This document shows, piece after piece, positions 10,138 through 18,909 of a stretch of 64,000 bases of DNA (positions are counted from its first letter, which is position 1; the number at the start of each line of letters is the position of its first letter). The notes beneath the pieces were generated by a model, which was not told the DNA's origin, searched no databases, and saw nothing but the letters and a program-made list of their open reading frames with translations. A program made the position numbers and the translations under genes. The stretch comes from Planctomycetaceae bacterium (GTDB lineage: Bacteria > Planctomycetota > Phycisphaerae > Phycisphaerales > SM1A02), in the NCBI GenBank assembly GCA_947492385.1, contig CANLMX010000006.1, forward strand, positions 1 to 64,000, given 5' to 3'.

Positions 10138-11012
10138 GGCGCGCCTCCGCCGGCACCCTGGGCCACGAGCTCCGCATCCACGGCACGCAAGGCTGCGGGA
10201 GCGCGCTCGAGCATTCGAAGGCTGGGTTCGAGCAGCGCGGTCGACTCGGCCATCGCGACGGCAGGTGCGACGGTGCGGACCCAGTCAGGAACCGACGTCG
10301 CCTTCGGGACCACGATCACGATGGCGGTGGGCGCCAGGCGGACCAGGTCCTCGGCGCTCATGGTGGGATATCCCTGCGCGGTCACCGCGTTGCGCCCACC
10401 CATCGAGCGCCAGGCATCGTCGACGAAGGTGCCTGCACCGAACGCCGCCGGCGGGTCGGTCGAATAGAGGAACGCCACGGGCCGCGTGCACGCCACGGGC
10501 GACGCCGTCGCCAGGTGGTACGCGGCGGTCGCCTCGGCGGCGCGCGCGCGGGCGCCGGCCACACCCATCGACTCGAGCGCATCCGCCACGCTGGCTGCGG
10601 CGTCCTCGACGTCGCGCACCCGGTCGATCGCACGGACCTCGACCAGTCGCGCACCCATGCTCCGGACCGCGGCTTCAAGCGCCGGGTCGGGCACGGACGA
10701 CTGACGCAGGACGAGCGCCGGCCGAAGGGCGACGATGGCCTCGAGGTCGCGGTCTTCAAGCGACCCCACGATCCTGGCCGCGGGCGCATCGCACCAGGCC
10801 GTGCGGCCCACGATGCGATCTCCCGCGCCGAGGGCCTGTGCCGTGTGGGTGAGCGCGGGGCTCAGCGAGACGATGCCGCCGGCATGGGGTGCGCCGGAGC
10901 CCCCGTGCGCGTTCGCACCCCGCGGATCGGGTTCCGTGCGGCCGCACGCGATCGCGCAGGCAGCCAGCACGGCCGACACGGCGTGGACGATCGCGTTCAG
11001 GGCCCGAGGCAC
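10134..11012 (-). CDS. Cobalamin/iron-chelate binding lipoprotein (BtuF-like)
   Basis: A 292-residue class III binding protein, read from a GTG at 11012. The N-terminus ends in the lipobox LAAC, so it is a lipoprotein tethered to a membrane. The order SLSPALTHTAQALGAGDRIVG, then TAWCD, then LEAIVALRPALVL resembles BtuF closely. The GTG is 6 bases from a TACGAT box; an upstream ATG at 11081 would run into the divergent gene and break the signal peptide. First gene of a four-gene operon. No cobalamin riboswitch can fit in the 50-base gap upstream. Confidence 0.82.
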   Translation of the reverse strand: MPRALNAIVHAVSAVLAACAIACGRTEPDPRGANAHGGSGAPHAGGIVSLSPALTHTAQALGAGDRIVGRTAWCDAPAARIVGSLEDRDLEAIVALRPALVLRQSSVPDPALEAAVRSMGARLVEVRAIDRVRDVEDAAASVADALESMGVAGARARAAEATAAYHLATASPVACTRPVAFLYSTDPPAAFGAGTFVDDAWRSMGGRNAVTAQGYPTMSAEDLVRLAPTAIVIVVPKATSVPDWVRTVAPAVAMAESTALLEPSLRMLERAPAALRAVDAELVAQGAGGGAP

Positions 11013-11018
11013 GGCGCG

Positions 11019-11024
11019 ATCGTA
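11019..11024 (-). promoter_or_regulatory. Candidate -10 box TACGAT for importer operon
   Basis: TACGAT on the minus strand, 6 bases before the GTG at 11012. It shares a 50-base divergent region with the box of the opposite gene. Confidence 0.4.
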
Positions 11025-11048
11025 CGCCCGCTTCGGCCGAACAGCCGA

Positions 11049-11054
11049 TACGCT
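11049..11054 (+). promoter_or_regulatory. Candidate -10 box TACGCT, leaderless
   Basis: TACGCT is 8 bases before the ATG at 11063, with no Shine-Dalgarno sequence. Confidence 0.35.
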
Positions 11055-11062
11055 CCCGGCCG

Positions 11063-11917
11063 ATGCCCGCGTTCCTTGCATCCCTGCGCCGCCTCTTCAC
11101 GGGGCCCGAAGAGCCCGCCACCGCGCGGCGCACGAACGGCGGCGCCATGGACCGGATCGACGGCTCGGCCAGCCCCGTGCCCGCCGATTCGCAGGAGATC
11201 GTCGCGATGGCGCGCGACTTCCGCGCCTTCCTCGACCTCCAGGAGCAGCGCCAGCAGGAACTGGCGCGCGTGGTGGCGGCGCTCCCGCAGAGCATGGGCG
11301 CCCTGCCCGAGCTCGTCCGCCAGCAGACGCGGCTCGGCGACCTTGTCGCGCAGCAGCTGATGCTCACGCGCCAGCGCGACGACCAGGTCGAGAAGACCCT
11401 CGCGCGCATCACTCAGGGCGTCGAGCAGCAGCGTGACGTCATGGGCCTCGTGCAGCAGCAGCTCGACCTGAACCACGAGAGCGCGCTCAAGGTGGCCGAG
11501 GGCGTCACGACGCTCGCGGGTGCCGTTGTCCAGCTTCAGGAGACGACCGACCGCAGTGCGCAGGCCCTGCAGCGCCTCCTCGACCGGACCACCGAGCGCG
11601 ACGCCGGCGTGCAGCGCCTCCACTCGACGCTCCAGAAGTGGATGCTCTTCATCGCGATCCTGGCGTGCATGACGCTGGTGGGCGCGGTGTTCCTCACGAT
11701 GATCGTGCTCGATGCGCGCGGGACGGTCGCGTCCCAGTCGCCTGGGGCCAAGGCCATGGATGCCGCGGGGGCCGGGCCCGGCGTCGGCGCGGATGCTCCG
11801 GTCGAGCTGCCCGAGGCTCCGCCGCCCGAGGGCAAGACGATTCCCGCCCTTGGGGGCGCGCCCGAGCCCACGCCGGCCCAGCCGATCCCCGCGACCGGCG
11901 GTGCTGCGCCCCGCTGA
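11063..11917 (+). CDS. Coiled-coil membrane protein of unknown function
   Basis: A 284-residue protein. Residues 45-185 are rich in Gln, Glu and Leu with heptad-like spacing, suggesting long coiled coils, and are followed by one transmembrane helix (MLFIAILACMTLVGAVFLTMIVL) and a Pro/Ala-rich tail. The coiled coil is probably cytoplasmic. It is divergent from the importer operon and converges with the ABC exporter gene. No family recognised. Confidence 0.7.
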   Translation: MPAFLASLRRLFTGPEEPATARRTNGGAMDRIDGSASPVPADSQEIVAMARDFRAFLDLQEQRQQELARVVAALPQSMGALPELVRQQTRLGDLVAQQLMLTRQRDDQVEKTLARITQGVEQQRDVMGLVQQQLDLNHESALKVAEGVTTLAGAVVQLQETTDRSAQALQRLLDRTTERDAGVQRLHSTLQKWMLFIAILACMTLVGAVFLTMIVLDARGTVASQSPGAKAMDAAGAGPGVGADAPVELPEAPPPEGKTIPALGGAPEPTPAQPIPATGGAAPR

Positions 11918-11928
11918 AGGCTGCGCAA

Positions 11929-13725
11929 TCAGGCGACCAGCTGCGTGCGAGCGATGCGCGCGTACGTTTCGCACGCCGCGATGAGCGCGTCATGCGTGCC
12001 CTGGGCCACGATGCGCCCATGGTCCATCACCACGATGCGATCGGCCGCCAGCACGGTCGACAGCCGGTGCGCGATGACGAGCGTCGTGCGGCCTTCGCCG
12101 AACTCTCGGATCGCCGCATTGATCTGCTCCTCGCTCTCGGCATCGACCTGGCTCGTGGCCTCGTCGAGCACCAGCACCGCGGGGTCGCGCAGTACCGCAC
12201 GCGCGATCGCGATGCGCTGGCGCTGCCCGCCCGAGAGCGACGTGCCGCCCTCGGCGACCATGGTTGCGTATCCGTCGGGCATGCGCTCGATGAAGTGGTT
12301 GGCGTGGGCGCGGGCCGCCGCGGATCGCACGCGCGCGTCATCGGCCTCGAGCCCGAACCGAATGTTGTCGGCGACGGTCGCGTGCACCAGCACGGCGTCC
12401 TGCGTCACGACGCCAACCTGCGCGCGCACGCTGCGGATCGACGACGACGCAATATCGATGCCGTCGACCGTGATGCGCCCGGACGTCGGCTCGAAGAGCC
12501 TCGGCAGGAGCGAGAGCAGCGTGGTCTTGCCGCAGCCGTTCGGCCCGACAATGGCCACGCGCTCGCCGTGCGCGATGGTGAGTTCGATTCCCTGCAATGC
12601 GTCCGCGGAGGCACCCGGATAGCGGAACGAGACGCCCTCGAACCGGATCGTGCGCGCGTGGCGCGGCAGGTCCGGGCGCCGGCGGTCGCCCGCGTCCTCG
12701 CGCGCCGTGCCCGTGACCTCGAGCAGCCGCTCGGCCGGCGCGCTCGCGGCCTGGATCTCGTTGATCAGGCCGGAAATGGGCTTCAGCGAGCCTCCCGCGG
12801 CTGCCAGCGCGCCGAGCGACAGCACGAACGTGTCGAAGGCCAGCTTGCCGTCGAGGATCTGCCGCGCCGCCACGAGCGCCAGCCCGCAGACGGCGAGGAT
12901 CGCGATCGTCTCGACCACCGGCGAGGACAGCGCCTGCGCCAGCCGGATGCGCATCTCCTCTCGGAGCACCGCGTCGTTGGCCTCCGAGAACCGCCGGATC
13001 GCCTCGGGCTCGGCGCATGAACTCTTGACCGCGCGGAGCCCCTGCATCGACTCGTTGGCGGCGCGGAGCATGCGCTCCTGTGCCTGCAGCGACCCGCGCA
13101 TGCCGCGCCGGATCCGCTTGCCGAATTTGCGCAGCGGCACCGCGAGGACGGGCACCGCGATGAGTGCCACGAGCGTGATGCGCCAGTCGAGCCAGATCGC
13201 CGCCAGGAACGCCGCCGCACCCTTGGTGGCTTGCGCAACGGCCTTGCCCGTGAGCGCCACGAGCCCGCGCTGCAGCTCGGCGCTGTCGCGCGTGATGCGG
13301 CTCACGAACTCGCTCGCACCCCGCGGGAGCACCGTCGCAAGCGGCAGGTTCACCGCATGCTTGAACACGTCGCGCCGGACGTTCGTGACGACCCGCACGC
13401 AGAGCGTGAGCGCCAGGTACTGGTGCGCGAAGTTCGCCGCGGCGCCCACCACGGTCATCGCGGCCAGCACGCCGAAGACCAGGCTCACGCCGTGGAACGG
13501 GTCGGTGGGCAGTGCATCGACGACGCCTGCCGGGAGCCATGATGCGTTCTGGCGCGCCCAGTCCGCAAGCGACCCGCCCTTCGTGAGGAGCAGTTCGAGC
13601 ACCGGCGAGAGCGCGACGAGTCCCGCACCGAGACCGCCTGCGGAGACGGCCGCGAAGGCCATCGCCGCGGCCAGCTGGCCCTTGTGCTGGAGCAATCGCT
13701 TGGCGAAGTGCCAGAAGGCGCCCAT
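11929..13725 (-). CDS. ABC exporter, MsbA-like (fused membrane and ATPase domains)
   Basis: A 598-residue half-transporter that would work as a homodimer. The first 320 residues hold six membrane helices. The ATPase domain has Walker A VGPNGCGKTTLLS, a Q-loop VTQD, signature LSGGQRQRIAIARA, Walker B VLVLDEATSQVD and switch histidine VIAHR. Members move lipids, lipid A precursors or drugs out of the inner membrane. It starts 10 bases after the aroA stop, so it may be read with aroA, although a TAACCT box (13733-13738) could also start it. Substrate unknown. Confidence 0.9.
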   Translation of the reverse strand: MGAFWHFAKRLLQHKGQLAAAMAFAAVSAGGLGAGLVALSPVLELLLTKGGSLADWARQNASWLPAGVVDALPTDPFHGVSLVFGVLAAMTVVGAAANFAHQYLALTLCVRVVTNVRRDVFKHAVNLPLATVLPRGASEFVSRITRDSAELQRGLVALTGKAVAQATKGAAAFLAAIWLDWRITLVALIAVPVLAVPLRKFGKRIRRGMRGSLQAQERMLRAANESMQGLRAVKSSCAEPEAIRRFSEANDAVLREEMRIRLAQALSSPVVETIAILAVCGLALVAARQILDGKLAFDTFVLSLGALAAAGGSLKPISGLINEIQAASAPAERLLEVTGTAREDAGDRRRPDLPRHARTIRFEGVSFRYPGASADALQGIELTIAHGERVAIVGPNGCGKTTLLSLLPRLFEPTSGRITVDGIDIASSSIRSVRAQVGVVTQDAVLVHATVADNIRFGLEADDARVRSAAARAHANHFIERMPDGYATMVAEGGTSLSGGQRQRIAIARAVLRDPAVLVLDEATSQVDAESEEQINAAIREFGEGRTTLVIAHRLSTVLAADRIVVMDHGRIVAQGTHDALIAACETYARIARTQLVA

Positions 13726-13735
13726 CGCGTTCAGG

Positions 13736-15103
13736 TTATGCGAACGGCCGGAGGTGCGCCCGGGAGGTGCGATCGAGCTCGTCCCAGAAGCCCGGGTAGC
13801 TCTTCGCCACGCATCCGGGGTTCGCAACGCGGATTCCCCCGGTTCGGAGGCCCAGGATCGCGAAGCTCATGGCGATGCGGTGATCGCCGTGCGGGTCGAT
13901 GACCGCGTCGACGCGATGCCCGAGCGGGATGGGATCGATCTCGATCCAGTCGACCCCGAACGTGGCACGGGCTCCGACGGCGCGGAGACCCTCGGCCATC
14001 GCCGCGATGCGGTCGCTCTCCTTGGCCTTCAGCGTGCCGAGGCCGACCACCCGCGAGGTCCCGTCGGCGGCCGCGGCCGCCGCGATGAGCATGAGCGCTC
14101 CGTCGGGGCACGCCGCGCAGTCGGCGACGATGGGCCTCAGGCGCGCGGCCGCGTCGGCGTCACCACCGGCCGCATGCACGCGCATCCCGCCCGGCGCCGC
14201 CTCGAGGACGGCGCCCATCGACGCGAGGTGCCGGATCGCGAGCATGTCCGGCTGGCTCGATCGTTCCGGCAGGCCCGTGAGCGTGACGGCGCTGCCCGGC
14301 ACCAGCACCGCCGCCGCGGCCCAGTACAGCGCACTCGATGCATCGGGCTCGATCTCGCGCGCGCCGCCCGCGTCGGGCACCGCGGGACGAATCCGGACGG
14401 CCCGGAGCGTTGCGCCCGAGGACCGGATCTCATCGACCGGCACGCGCCATGCACGGAGTTCGTCGGCGGTGAGATCCAGGTAGGAAGCGCTCGTCGGCTC
14501 GCCGCGGAACTCGATCGAGAGTGCGTCCTGCATCGCGCACGCGGCCAGCATCACGGCGCTCACGAACTGGCTGCTCGCGACCTGCCCCACGTGCAGCTGG
14601 CCGCCCATGGGCGCGCCGCCGCGGCCATCGACCTCGACGGGAAGCCGCCCCTCGGTCCCGACCCACCGGATCCGCGCGCCGATCGCGCGGAGCAGGTCGA
14701 CGCCGTCCGCCACCGGGCGCTCGCGCATCCGTGCACTGCCGTCGATCACCGTGACGCGCGGGGCGAGCGCCGCGAGCGCCACGGCGAACCGGGTCGGCGT
14801 TCCGCCGTCGCCCAGGTTCACGTGCACCGCGCCTCCGGCGGGAAGCCTCCCGCCGCACCCGTGCACTGTGAAGCCGTCGTCCGATTCCGTGACCTGCACC
14901 CCGAGCGCCACGATCGCGCGGGCCAGCGCATCGGTGTCGTCCGACCGGAGCGCGTTCCTCAGGACGGTGGTTCCCCTCGCCAGCGCCGCCAGCACCAGCG
15001 CACGGTTCGTCACGCTCTTGGAGCCCGGGGCCCGCACCGCCCGCACGAACGGACTGCAGGCGTCGACCGCGCGCGGCGCGACCTCGCCGAATGCGGGTTC
15101 CAT
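13736..15103 (-). CDS. aroA: 3-phosphoshikimate 1-carboxyvinyltransferase (EPSP synthase)
   Basis: A 455-residue enzyme that joins phosphoenolpyruvate to shikimate-3-phosphate in the pathway to chorismate. Signatures seen are PGSKSVTNRALVLAALA at the N-terminus, DGSARMRERPV, SSQFVSAVMLAA, KESDRIAAMAEGLRAVGA and DHRIAMSFAILGL. The phosphoenolpyruvate loop reads LGDGGTPTRF, where E. coli has LGNAGTAMRP: the central GT is kept but neighbouring positions differ. It begins 8 bases after groES on the same strand. Function is secure by family; inhibitor sensitivity is not predictable here. Confidence 0.93.
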   Translation of the reverse strand: MEPAFGEVAPRAVDACSPFVRAVRAPGSKSVTNRALVLAALARGTTVLRNALRSDDTDALARAIVALGVQVTESDDGFTVHGCGGRLPAGGAVHVNLGDGGTPTRFAVALAALAPRVTVIDGSARMRERPVADGVDLLRAIGARIRWVGTEGRLPVEVDGRGGAPMGGQLHVGQVASSQFVSAVMLAACAMQDALSIEFRGEPTSASYLDLTADELRAWRVPVDEIRSSGATLRAVRIRPAVPDAGGAREIEPDASSALYWAAAAVLVPGSAVTLTGLPERSSQPDMLAIRHLASMGAVLEAAPGGMRVHAAGGDADAAARLRPIVADCAACPDGALMLIAAAAAADGTSRVVGLGTLKAKESDRIAAMAEGLRAVGARATFGVDWIEIDPIPLGHRVDAVIDPHGDHRIAMSFAILGLRTGGIRVANPGCVAKSYPGFWDELDRTSRAHLRPFA

Positions 15104-15111
15104 CGGCCGGT

Positions 15112-15441
15112 TCAGTCCTTCGCCTCTCCCGCCGCACGGAACACCGCGACGATGTCCTCGACCGGGATCACGAACAGCCGGTTGTCTCCCTCGAAGTCCA
15201 CGGGCACGCCGTGCTTCGGGTTGAACAGCACGCGGTCGTACTGCTCGATTGGGTAGTTGTCGTCCTTGGCGACCTCGGCCGAGATCGCCACCACGCGCCC
15301 CGTGATCGTCGGGATCTCGATCTTGTCCGGCAGGTGGATGCCGACCTTCGTCACTTTCTTGTCCTCGTCCTTGCGGATGAGGACCCGCTTGCCGATCGGT
15401 TCCACCACTTCGAGCTTGGTCGTTCGCGACGTGCGCGTCAT
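15112..15441 (-). CDS. groES: GroES-like co-chaperonin, not next to groEL
   Basis: A 109-residue protein with the Cpn10 pattern: PIGKRVLIRKDEDKKVTKVGI, a stretch DKIEIPTITGRVVAI and DRVLFNPKHG near the expected places. It lacks the usual nearby groEL and instead leads aroA. The start at 15441 lies 6 bases after TATCAT. It is longer at the N-terminus than typical GroES (about 95 residues). It may cap GroEL encoded elsewhere or be a diverged paralogue. Confidence 0.75.
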   Translation of the reverse strand: MTRTSRTTKLEVVEPIGKRVLIRKDEDKKVTKVGIHLPDKIEIPTITGRVVAISAEVAKDDNYPIEQYDRVLFNPKHGVPVDFEGDNRLFVIPVEDIVAVFRAAGEAKD

Positions 15442-15447
15442 GGCCGA

Positions 15448-15453
15448 ATGATA
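15448..15453 (-). promoter_or_regulatory. Candidate -10 box TATCAT before groES
   Basis: TATCAT on the minus strand, 6 bases before the groES ATG. It overlaps the box used in the other direction for apt, so the two promoters may exclude each other. Confidence 0.45.
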
Positions 15454-15457
15454 TAAC
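15452..15457 (+). promoter_or_regulatory. Candidate -10 box TATAAC before apt
   Basis: TATAAC is 10 bases before the apt ATG at 15468. It overlaps the divergent groES box by two bases. Confidence 0.4.
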
Positions 15458-15467
15458 CCCACCACGC

Positions 15468-16004
15468 ATGCAAGCCCAGCAGAACCCGGTCGAACACGTC
15501 GCACGCCTGATTCGCGCGGTGCCCGACTTCCCGAAGAAGGGCATCATGTACCGCGACATCACGCCGATGCTGGCGGACCCGGGCGCGCTGGCGCTGGCGG
15601 TCGAGCTCATGGCGAACCCGTTCCGAGGGCACAAGTTCGACGTCGTCGTGGGCGCCGAGAGCCGCGGCTTCATCTTCGGCGTGGCGGTGGCGCAGGCGCT
15701 CGGCTGCGGCTTCGTCCCGGTGCGCAAGCCGGGCAAGCTCCCGAGCAAGGCCGTCTCCGTCTCCTACACCCTCGAGTACGGGCAGGACTCGCTCGAGATG
15801 CACGCCGACGCCTTCCCCGCCGGGACCAAGGTGCTCGTGGTCGACGACCTGCTGGCCACCGGCGGCACGCTCAAGGCGTGCTGCGAGCTCGTCGAGCGCG
15901 TGGGCGGCGTTGTCGCCGGGGCCACGGCCCTCATCGAGCTTGCCGACCTTGGGGGGCGTGCCCTGATCGCTCCTCGCGACGTGCACACCGTGATCCGGTT
16001 CTAA
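15468..16004 (+). CDS. apt: Adenine phosphoribosyltransferase
   Basis: A 178-residue type I phosphoribosyltransferase that makes AMP from adenine and PRPP. The PRPP-binding motif is VLVVDDLLATGGT, the N-terminal part carries VPDFPKKGIMYRDITPML, and ESRGFIFG matches the APT family closely. Length is normal. Transcribed alone, divergent from groES. Confidence 0.95.
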   Translation: MQAQQNPVEHVARLIRAVPDFPKKGIMYRDITPMLADPGALALAVELMANPFRGHKFDVVVGAESRGFIFGVAVAQALGCGFVPVRKPGKLPSKAVSVSYTLEYGQDSLEMHADAFPAGTKVLVVDDLLATGGTLKACCELVERVGGVVAGATALIELADLGGRALIAPRDVHTVIRF

Positions 16005-16071
16005 GTTCCGCGCGCTCCGGCAACGGGGCGTCCGGCCTGCCCGTGCGCGCCGGCGCGATCGCCGGGCGGAC

Positions 16072-16077
16072 TATCAT
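16072..16077 (+). promoter_or_regulatory. Candidate -10 box TATCAT before hppD
   Basis: TATCAT is 6 bases before the hppD ATG with no Shine-Dalgarno sequence between. Confidence 0.45.
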
Positions 16078-16083
16078 TCCGGG

Positions 16084-17286
16084 ATGACTTCCGTCGCGAC
16101 CAGCCCCGTCACCCGCCCCGCCACGGGCACCGACCCGCTCGCCCTCATCGACGTCGACCACGTCCGGTTCTACGTCGCAAACGCCAAGCAGTCGGCGTTC
16201 TTCTACGCGTCGGCGTTCGGCTTCCAGGTCGACCAGATCAACGACCTCACGACCGGCAACCGGCAGTCCGCGCAGTACTTGCTCACCCAGGGCAACATCC
16301 GGTTCCTGCTCGAGACCCCCCTCACCAAGGACCATCCGGCCGCCGACGAGATCCGCCGGTTCGGCGACGGCATCAAGGACATCGCGTTCACCGTGTTCGA
16401 CGCCGAGGCCGCGTGGAAGCAGGCCGTCCGCAACGGAGGCACGAGCGCCCAGGAGCCAACCACGCGCAGCGACGCGAACGGCTCGGTCACGACCGCCGCC
16501 GTCCACACCTACGGACGCGCCACGCACACCTTCGTCAGCCGGACCGGCAAGTACGCGCTTCCCGAGGTCAAGCAGGGAGCGCAGTTCATGCCGGGCTTCC
16601 GGCCGTTCGGCGCCTTCGCGCTCAACGAGTGGAACCGCCAGCATCCCTGCGGCCTCAAGTTCGTCGACCACGCGGTGGGCAACGTCGAGGAGGGCAAGAT
16701 GAACCGGTGGGTCGAGTGGTACGAGCACGTGCTCGGCTTCTCGATGTTCAAGCACTTCGACGACAAGGACATCTCCACCGAGTACTCGGCCCTGATGTCC
16801 AAGGTGATGGCCAGCGGAAACCAGCTCATCAAGTTCCCGATCAACGAGCCCGCCGCGGGCAAGAAGAAGAGCCAGATCCTCGAGTACCTCGAGTGGCACG
16901 ACATGACCCCCGGCGTGCAGCACCTGGCGCTGCGCACCGACGACGAGCTTGCGAGCGTCGCCGAGCTGCGCCGCCGCGGCGTCGACTTCCTCACCATTCC
17001 CGAGGCCTACTACCAGGGCGTGTGGAACCGCGTGGACGCGATGCTGCGCCAGCATGGCCACGCGGCCGTCAAGGAAGACCACCAGCGGATCAAGGACCTC
17101 GGCATCCTGGTGGACGCCGACGACGAGGGCTACCTGTTGCAGCTCTTCAGCAAGCCTCTCCAGGACCGCCCCACCCTGTTCTTCGAGATCATCTGCCGCC
17201 GTGGCAGCCAGAGCTTCGGCAAGGGCAACTTCAAGGCGCTGTTCGAGAGCCTCGAGCTCGAGCAGGAGCGGCGCGGGAACCTCTGA
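16084..17286 (+). CDS. hppD: 4-hydroxyphenylpyruvate dioxygenase
   Basis: A 400-residue non-haem iron enzyme that turns 4-hydroxyphenylpyruvate into homogentisate. Iron ligands are visible as H196 (FVDHAVGNV), H280 (GVQHLALRT) and E368 (FFEIICRRG). The C-terminal helix GKGNFKALFESLELEQERRG is typical. It feeds HmgA (20286) and Fah (21639), encoded within 6 kb, and an aminotransferase at 42576 could supply its substrate. Hydroxymandelate synthase is a relative, but the homogentisate genes nearby favour HPPD. Confidence 0.94.
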   Translation: MTSVATSPVTRPATGTDPLALIDVDHVRFYVANAKQSAFFYASAFGFQVDQINDLTTGNRQSAQYLLTQGNIRFLLETPLTKDHPAADEIRRFGDGIKDIAFTVFDAEAAWKQAVRNGGTSAQEPTTRSDANGSVTTAAVHTYGRATHTFVSRTGKYALPEVKQGAQFMPGFRPFGAFALNEWNRQHPCGLKFVDHAVGNVEEGKMNRWVEWYEHVLGFSMFKHFDDKDISTEYSALMSKVMASGNQLIKFPINEPAAGKKKSQILEYLEWHDMTPGVQHLALRTDDELASVAELRRRGVDFLTIPEAYYQGVWNRVDAMLRQHGHAAVKEDHQRIKDLGILVDADDEGYLLQLFSKPLQDRPTLFFEIICRRGSQSFGKGNFKALFESLELEQERRGNL

Positions 17287-17289
17287 TCC

Positions 17290-18909
17290 GTGCGCGTGCG
17301 CCGGCTGGCCGCGTGGTGCGCGGCGGCGATCGCCGCCGCTGCGGTCGTCGCGTGCGTGATCGATGCCGCGCGTGACCGCGCGGACCTGGACGCCGCGGCC
17401 CGGCGGATCGCCGACGCGCATTCGGCGCTGGCGCGGCGCGCGCCCGGCGATGCCATCGACGCGCTCCGCGAGGCGGGCGAACGGTTGGGGGCATACGAGG
17501 CGCGCCCGGCCTGGCGCCATGCGTGGATGTCGGTCGCCGGATCGTCGCGCGACGCATCGCTCCGCGACGCGTTCGAGGCATGCGTGCGCGATGCGGGCGC
17601 TGCGCTGGACGCGCGCGCCGGGTTCCTTTCGCGGCTGAAGCAGGCCTTCGAGCGCATCGAGCGGTCGGTGACCCTCGAGGAGCTCGATGCCGCCGACCGC
17701 GAGCTGGGAGCCCTGGCCGCCGACGCGGGCGCGGATCCGGAGGCCCTTGCGCCGGTTCGCGAGGCCTCCGCGCGCGCCCGCACGTCCTACGAACGCGACG
17801 TGGCCCGCAACCGCGAGGCCCTCGCCGCGCTTACCGCGGAACTCGACCGTGCGGCGACCCCGTCCGAGCTGCGAGCGGTCATGGACGCCGTGCTTCCGGC
17901 GCGGGCGCGCGGCTCCGACGCCGGCGTCCTGCGCGCCATCACGGGGCGCGCCGCGGTGGCCCTCGACCGCATGCTTCGCGAACGGCTCGATGCCGCCGAG
18001 CGCGAAGGCGCCGACGCCCTCGACGCGGCACGGGCCGACGCGCTTGCGGAGCGCATTGAGCGCGACCCCGACCTGGCCCGGCCCGGTCATCCGTCGGTGG
18101 GCGAACGCGCGCGTGCGGTCCGGGCCTCGCTCCGGGCCCGTGCCGATGCATTGGGAGCCTGGGAGGCGTGCCTGCGCTCGGCGGTCACCGCCGTCGAGCG
18201 AGGCGACTGGGCCGCCGCGCACGCGTCGGCGCGCGACATGCGCGCGAACCTCGACGCGTGGGAGCGCGCGGCGCCCGGGGTTGCGGCACGGGTTGCGCCG
18301 GCGGTGGCGCGCATCGATGCCGCGGTCGACCGAGGGCGTTACGAGGCGCTGCTTCGGGCGCCGTGCCTGCGCCACGCGCGCGAGTACCTCGAAGGCGCGC
18401 CCACCCACCCGCGCAGCATGGCGGAGCCGGTGCGCGCGTGGCTTGCGGCCGCAGGCGATGCGCCGCTCCGCGTGGAACTCGCATCGATCCGTTGGGCGGC
18501 GACGGGTGCTCCGGTCCCGGGTCGCACGCTGGAGGACCGGCCGGACGCACGCGTGGACCTTCGCGTGGAGGATGCGCCCGGCGCACAGGTGTCGTTCGCG
18601 GACGTGGTCGAGGGCGCCGTGAGCCGTCCCGCGCAGCCCGTCGCGTGCGAGTGGCGCGCGCATGACGGAGGCCTCGTGCGGCTCGGCATCCGCATCACCA
18701 TCGACCTGCGCGACGCGATCGCGGCCGATCCCGTGGCGATCGGGGCGTTGGCGGCGCCGGCGGACGTGCTCGCCGCGCGACGGACCGTGGTGCTCGAAGC
18801 TCGTGACCCCGCATGGAGCGGCCGGCCGCACGAGGTCACGCTCCGCGCGGAGTACGCGGAGGTGCCGGGCCTGCCGGCGTTCGGGGCGTCGATATCCTCC
18901 GCGCCATGA
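17290..18909 (+). CDS. Ala/Arg-rich membrane-anchored protein of unknown function
   Basis: A 539-residue protein starting at a GTG 3 bases after the hppD stop. One N-terminal hydrophobic helix (AAWCAAAIAAAAVVACVI) is followed by about 350 residues of Ala, Arg, Asp and Glu, probably long helices, and a C-terminal region of shorter beta-like segments. The cysteine near residue 22 is not in a clear lipobox. The next gene overlaps its stop (ATGA at 18906). No family recognised. Its link to tyrosine breakdown is position only. Confidence 0.6.
   Translation: MRVRRLAAWCAAAIAAAAVVACVIDAARDRADLDAAARRIADAHSALARRAPGDAIDALREAGERLGAYEARPAWRHAWMSVAGSSRDASLRDAFEACVRDAGAALDARAGFLSRLKQAFERIERSVTLEELDAADRELGALAADAGADPEALAPVREASARARTSYERDVARNREALAALTAELDRAATPSELRAVMDAVLPARARGSDAGVLRAITGRAAVALDRMLRERLDAAEREGADALDAARADALAERIERDPDLARPGHPSVGERARAVRASLRARADALGAWEACLRSAVTAVERGDWAAAHASARDMRANLDAWERAAPGVAARVAPAVARIDAAVDRGRYEALLRAPCLRHAREYLEGAPTHPRSMAEPVRAWLAAAGDAPLRVELASIRWAATGAPVPGRTLEDRPDARVDLRVEDAPGAQVSFADVVEGAVSRPAQPVACEWRAHDGGLVRLGIRITIDLRDAIAADPVAIGALAAPADVLAARRTVVLEARDPAWSGRPHEVTLRAEYAEVPGLPAFGASISSAP

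Noticed and set aside
11013-11062. Cobalamin riboswitch before the BtuF-like operon
   Set aside because: The gap to the divergent gene is 50 bases, far too short for the roughly 200-base element, and the operon's first gene looks leaderless.
13733-13738. TAACCT as promoter of the ABC exporter
   Set aside because: It overlaps the aroA stop region and the exporter starts 10 bases after aroA on the same strand, so co-transcription is as likely; not counted as a firm promoter.
12650-15256. Long plus-strand open frame opposite aroA and the ABC exporter
   Set aside because: Both opposite genes have clear conserved motifs; this translation has none.
15931-18831. Minus-strand open frame of 966 codons opposite hppD
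   Set aside because: Antisense of a well-matched dioxygenase; Arg/Gly-rich composition without motifs.
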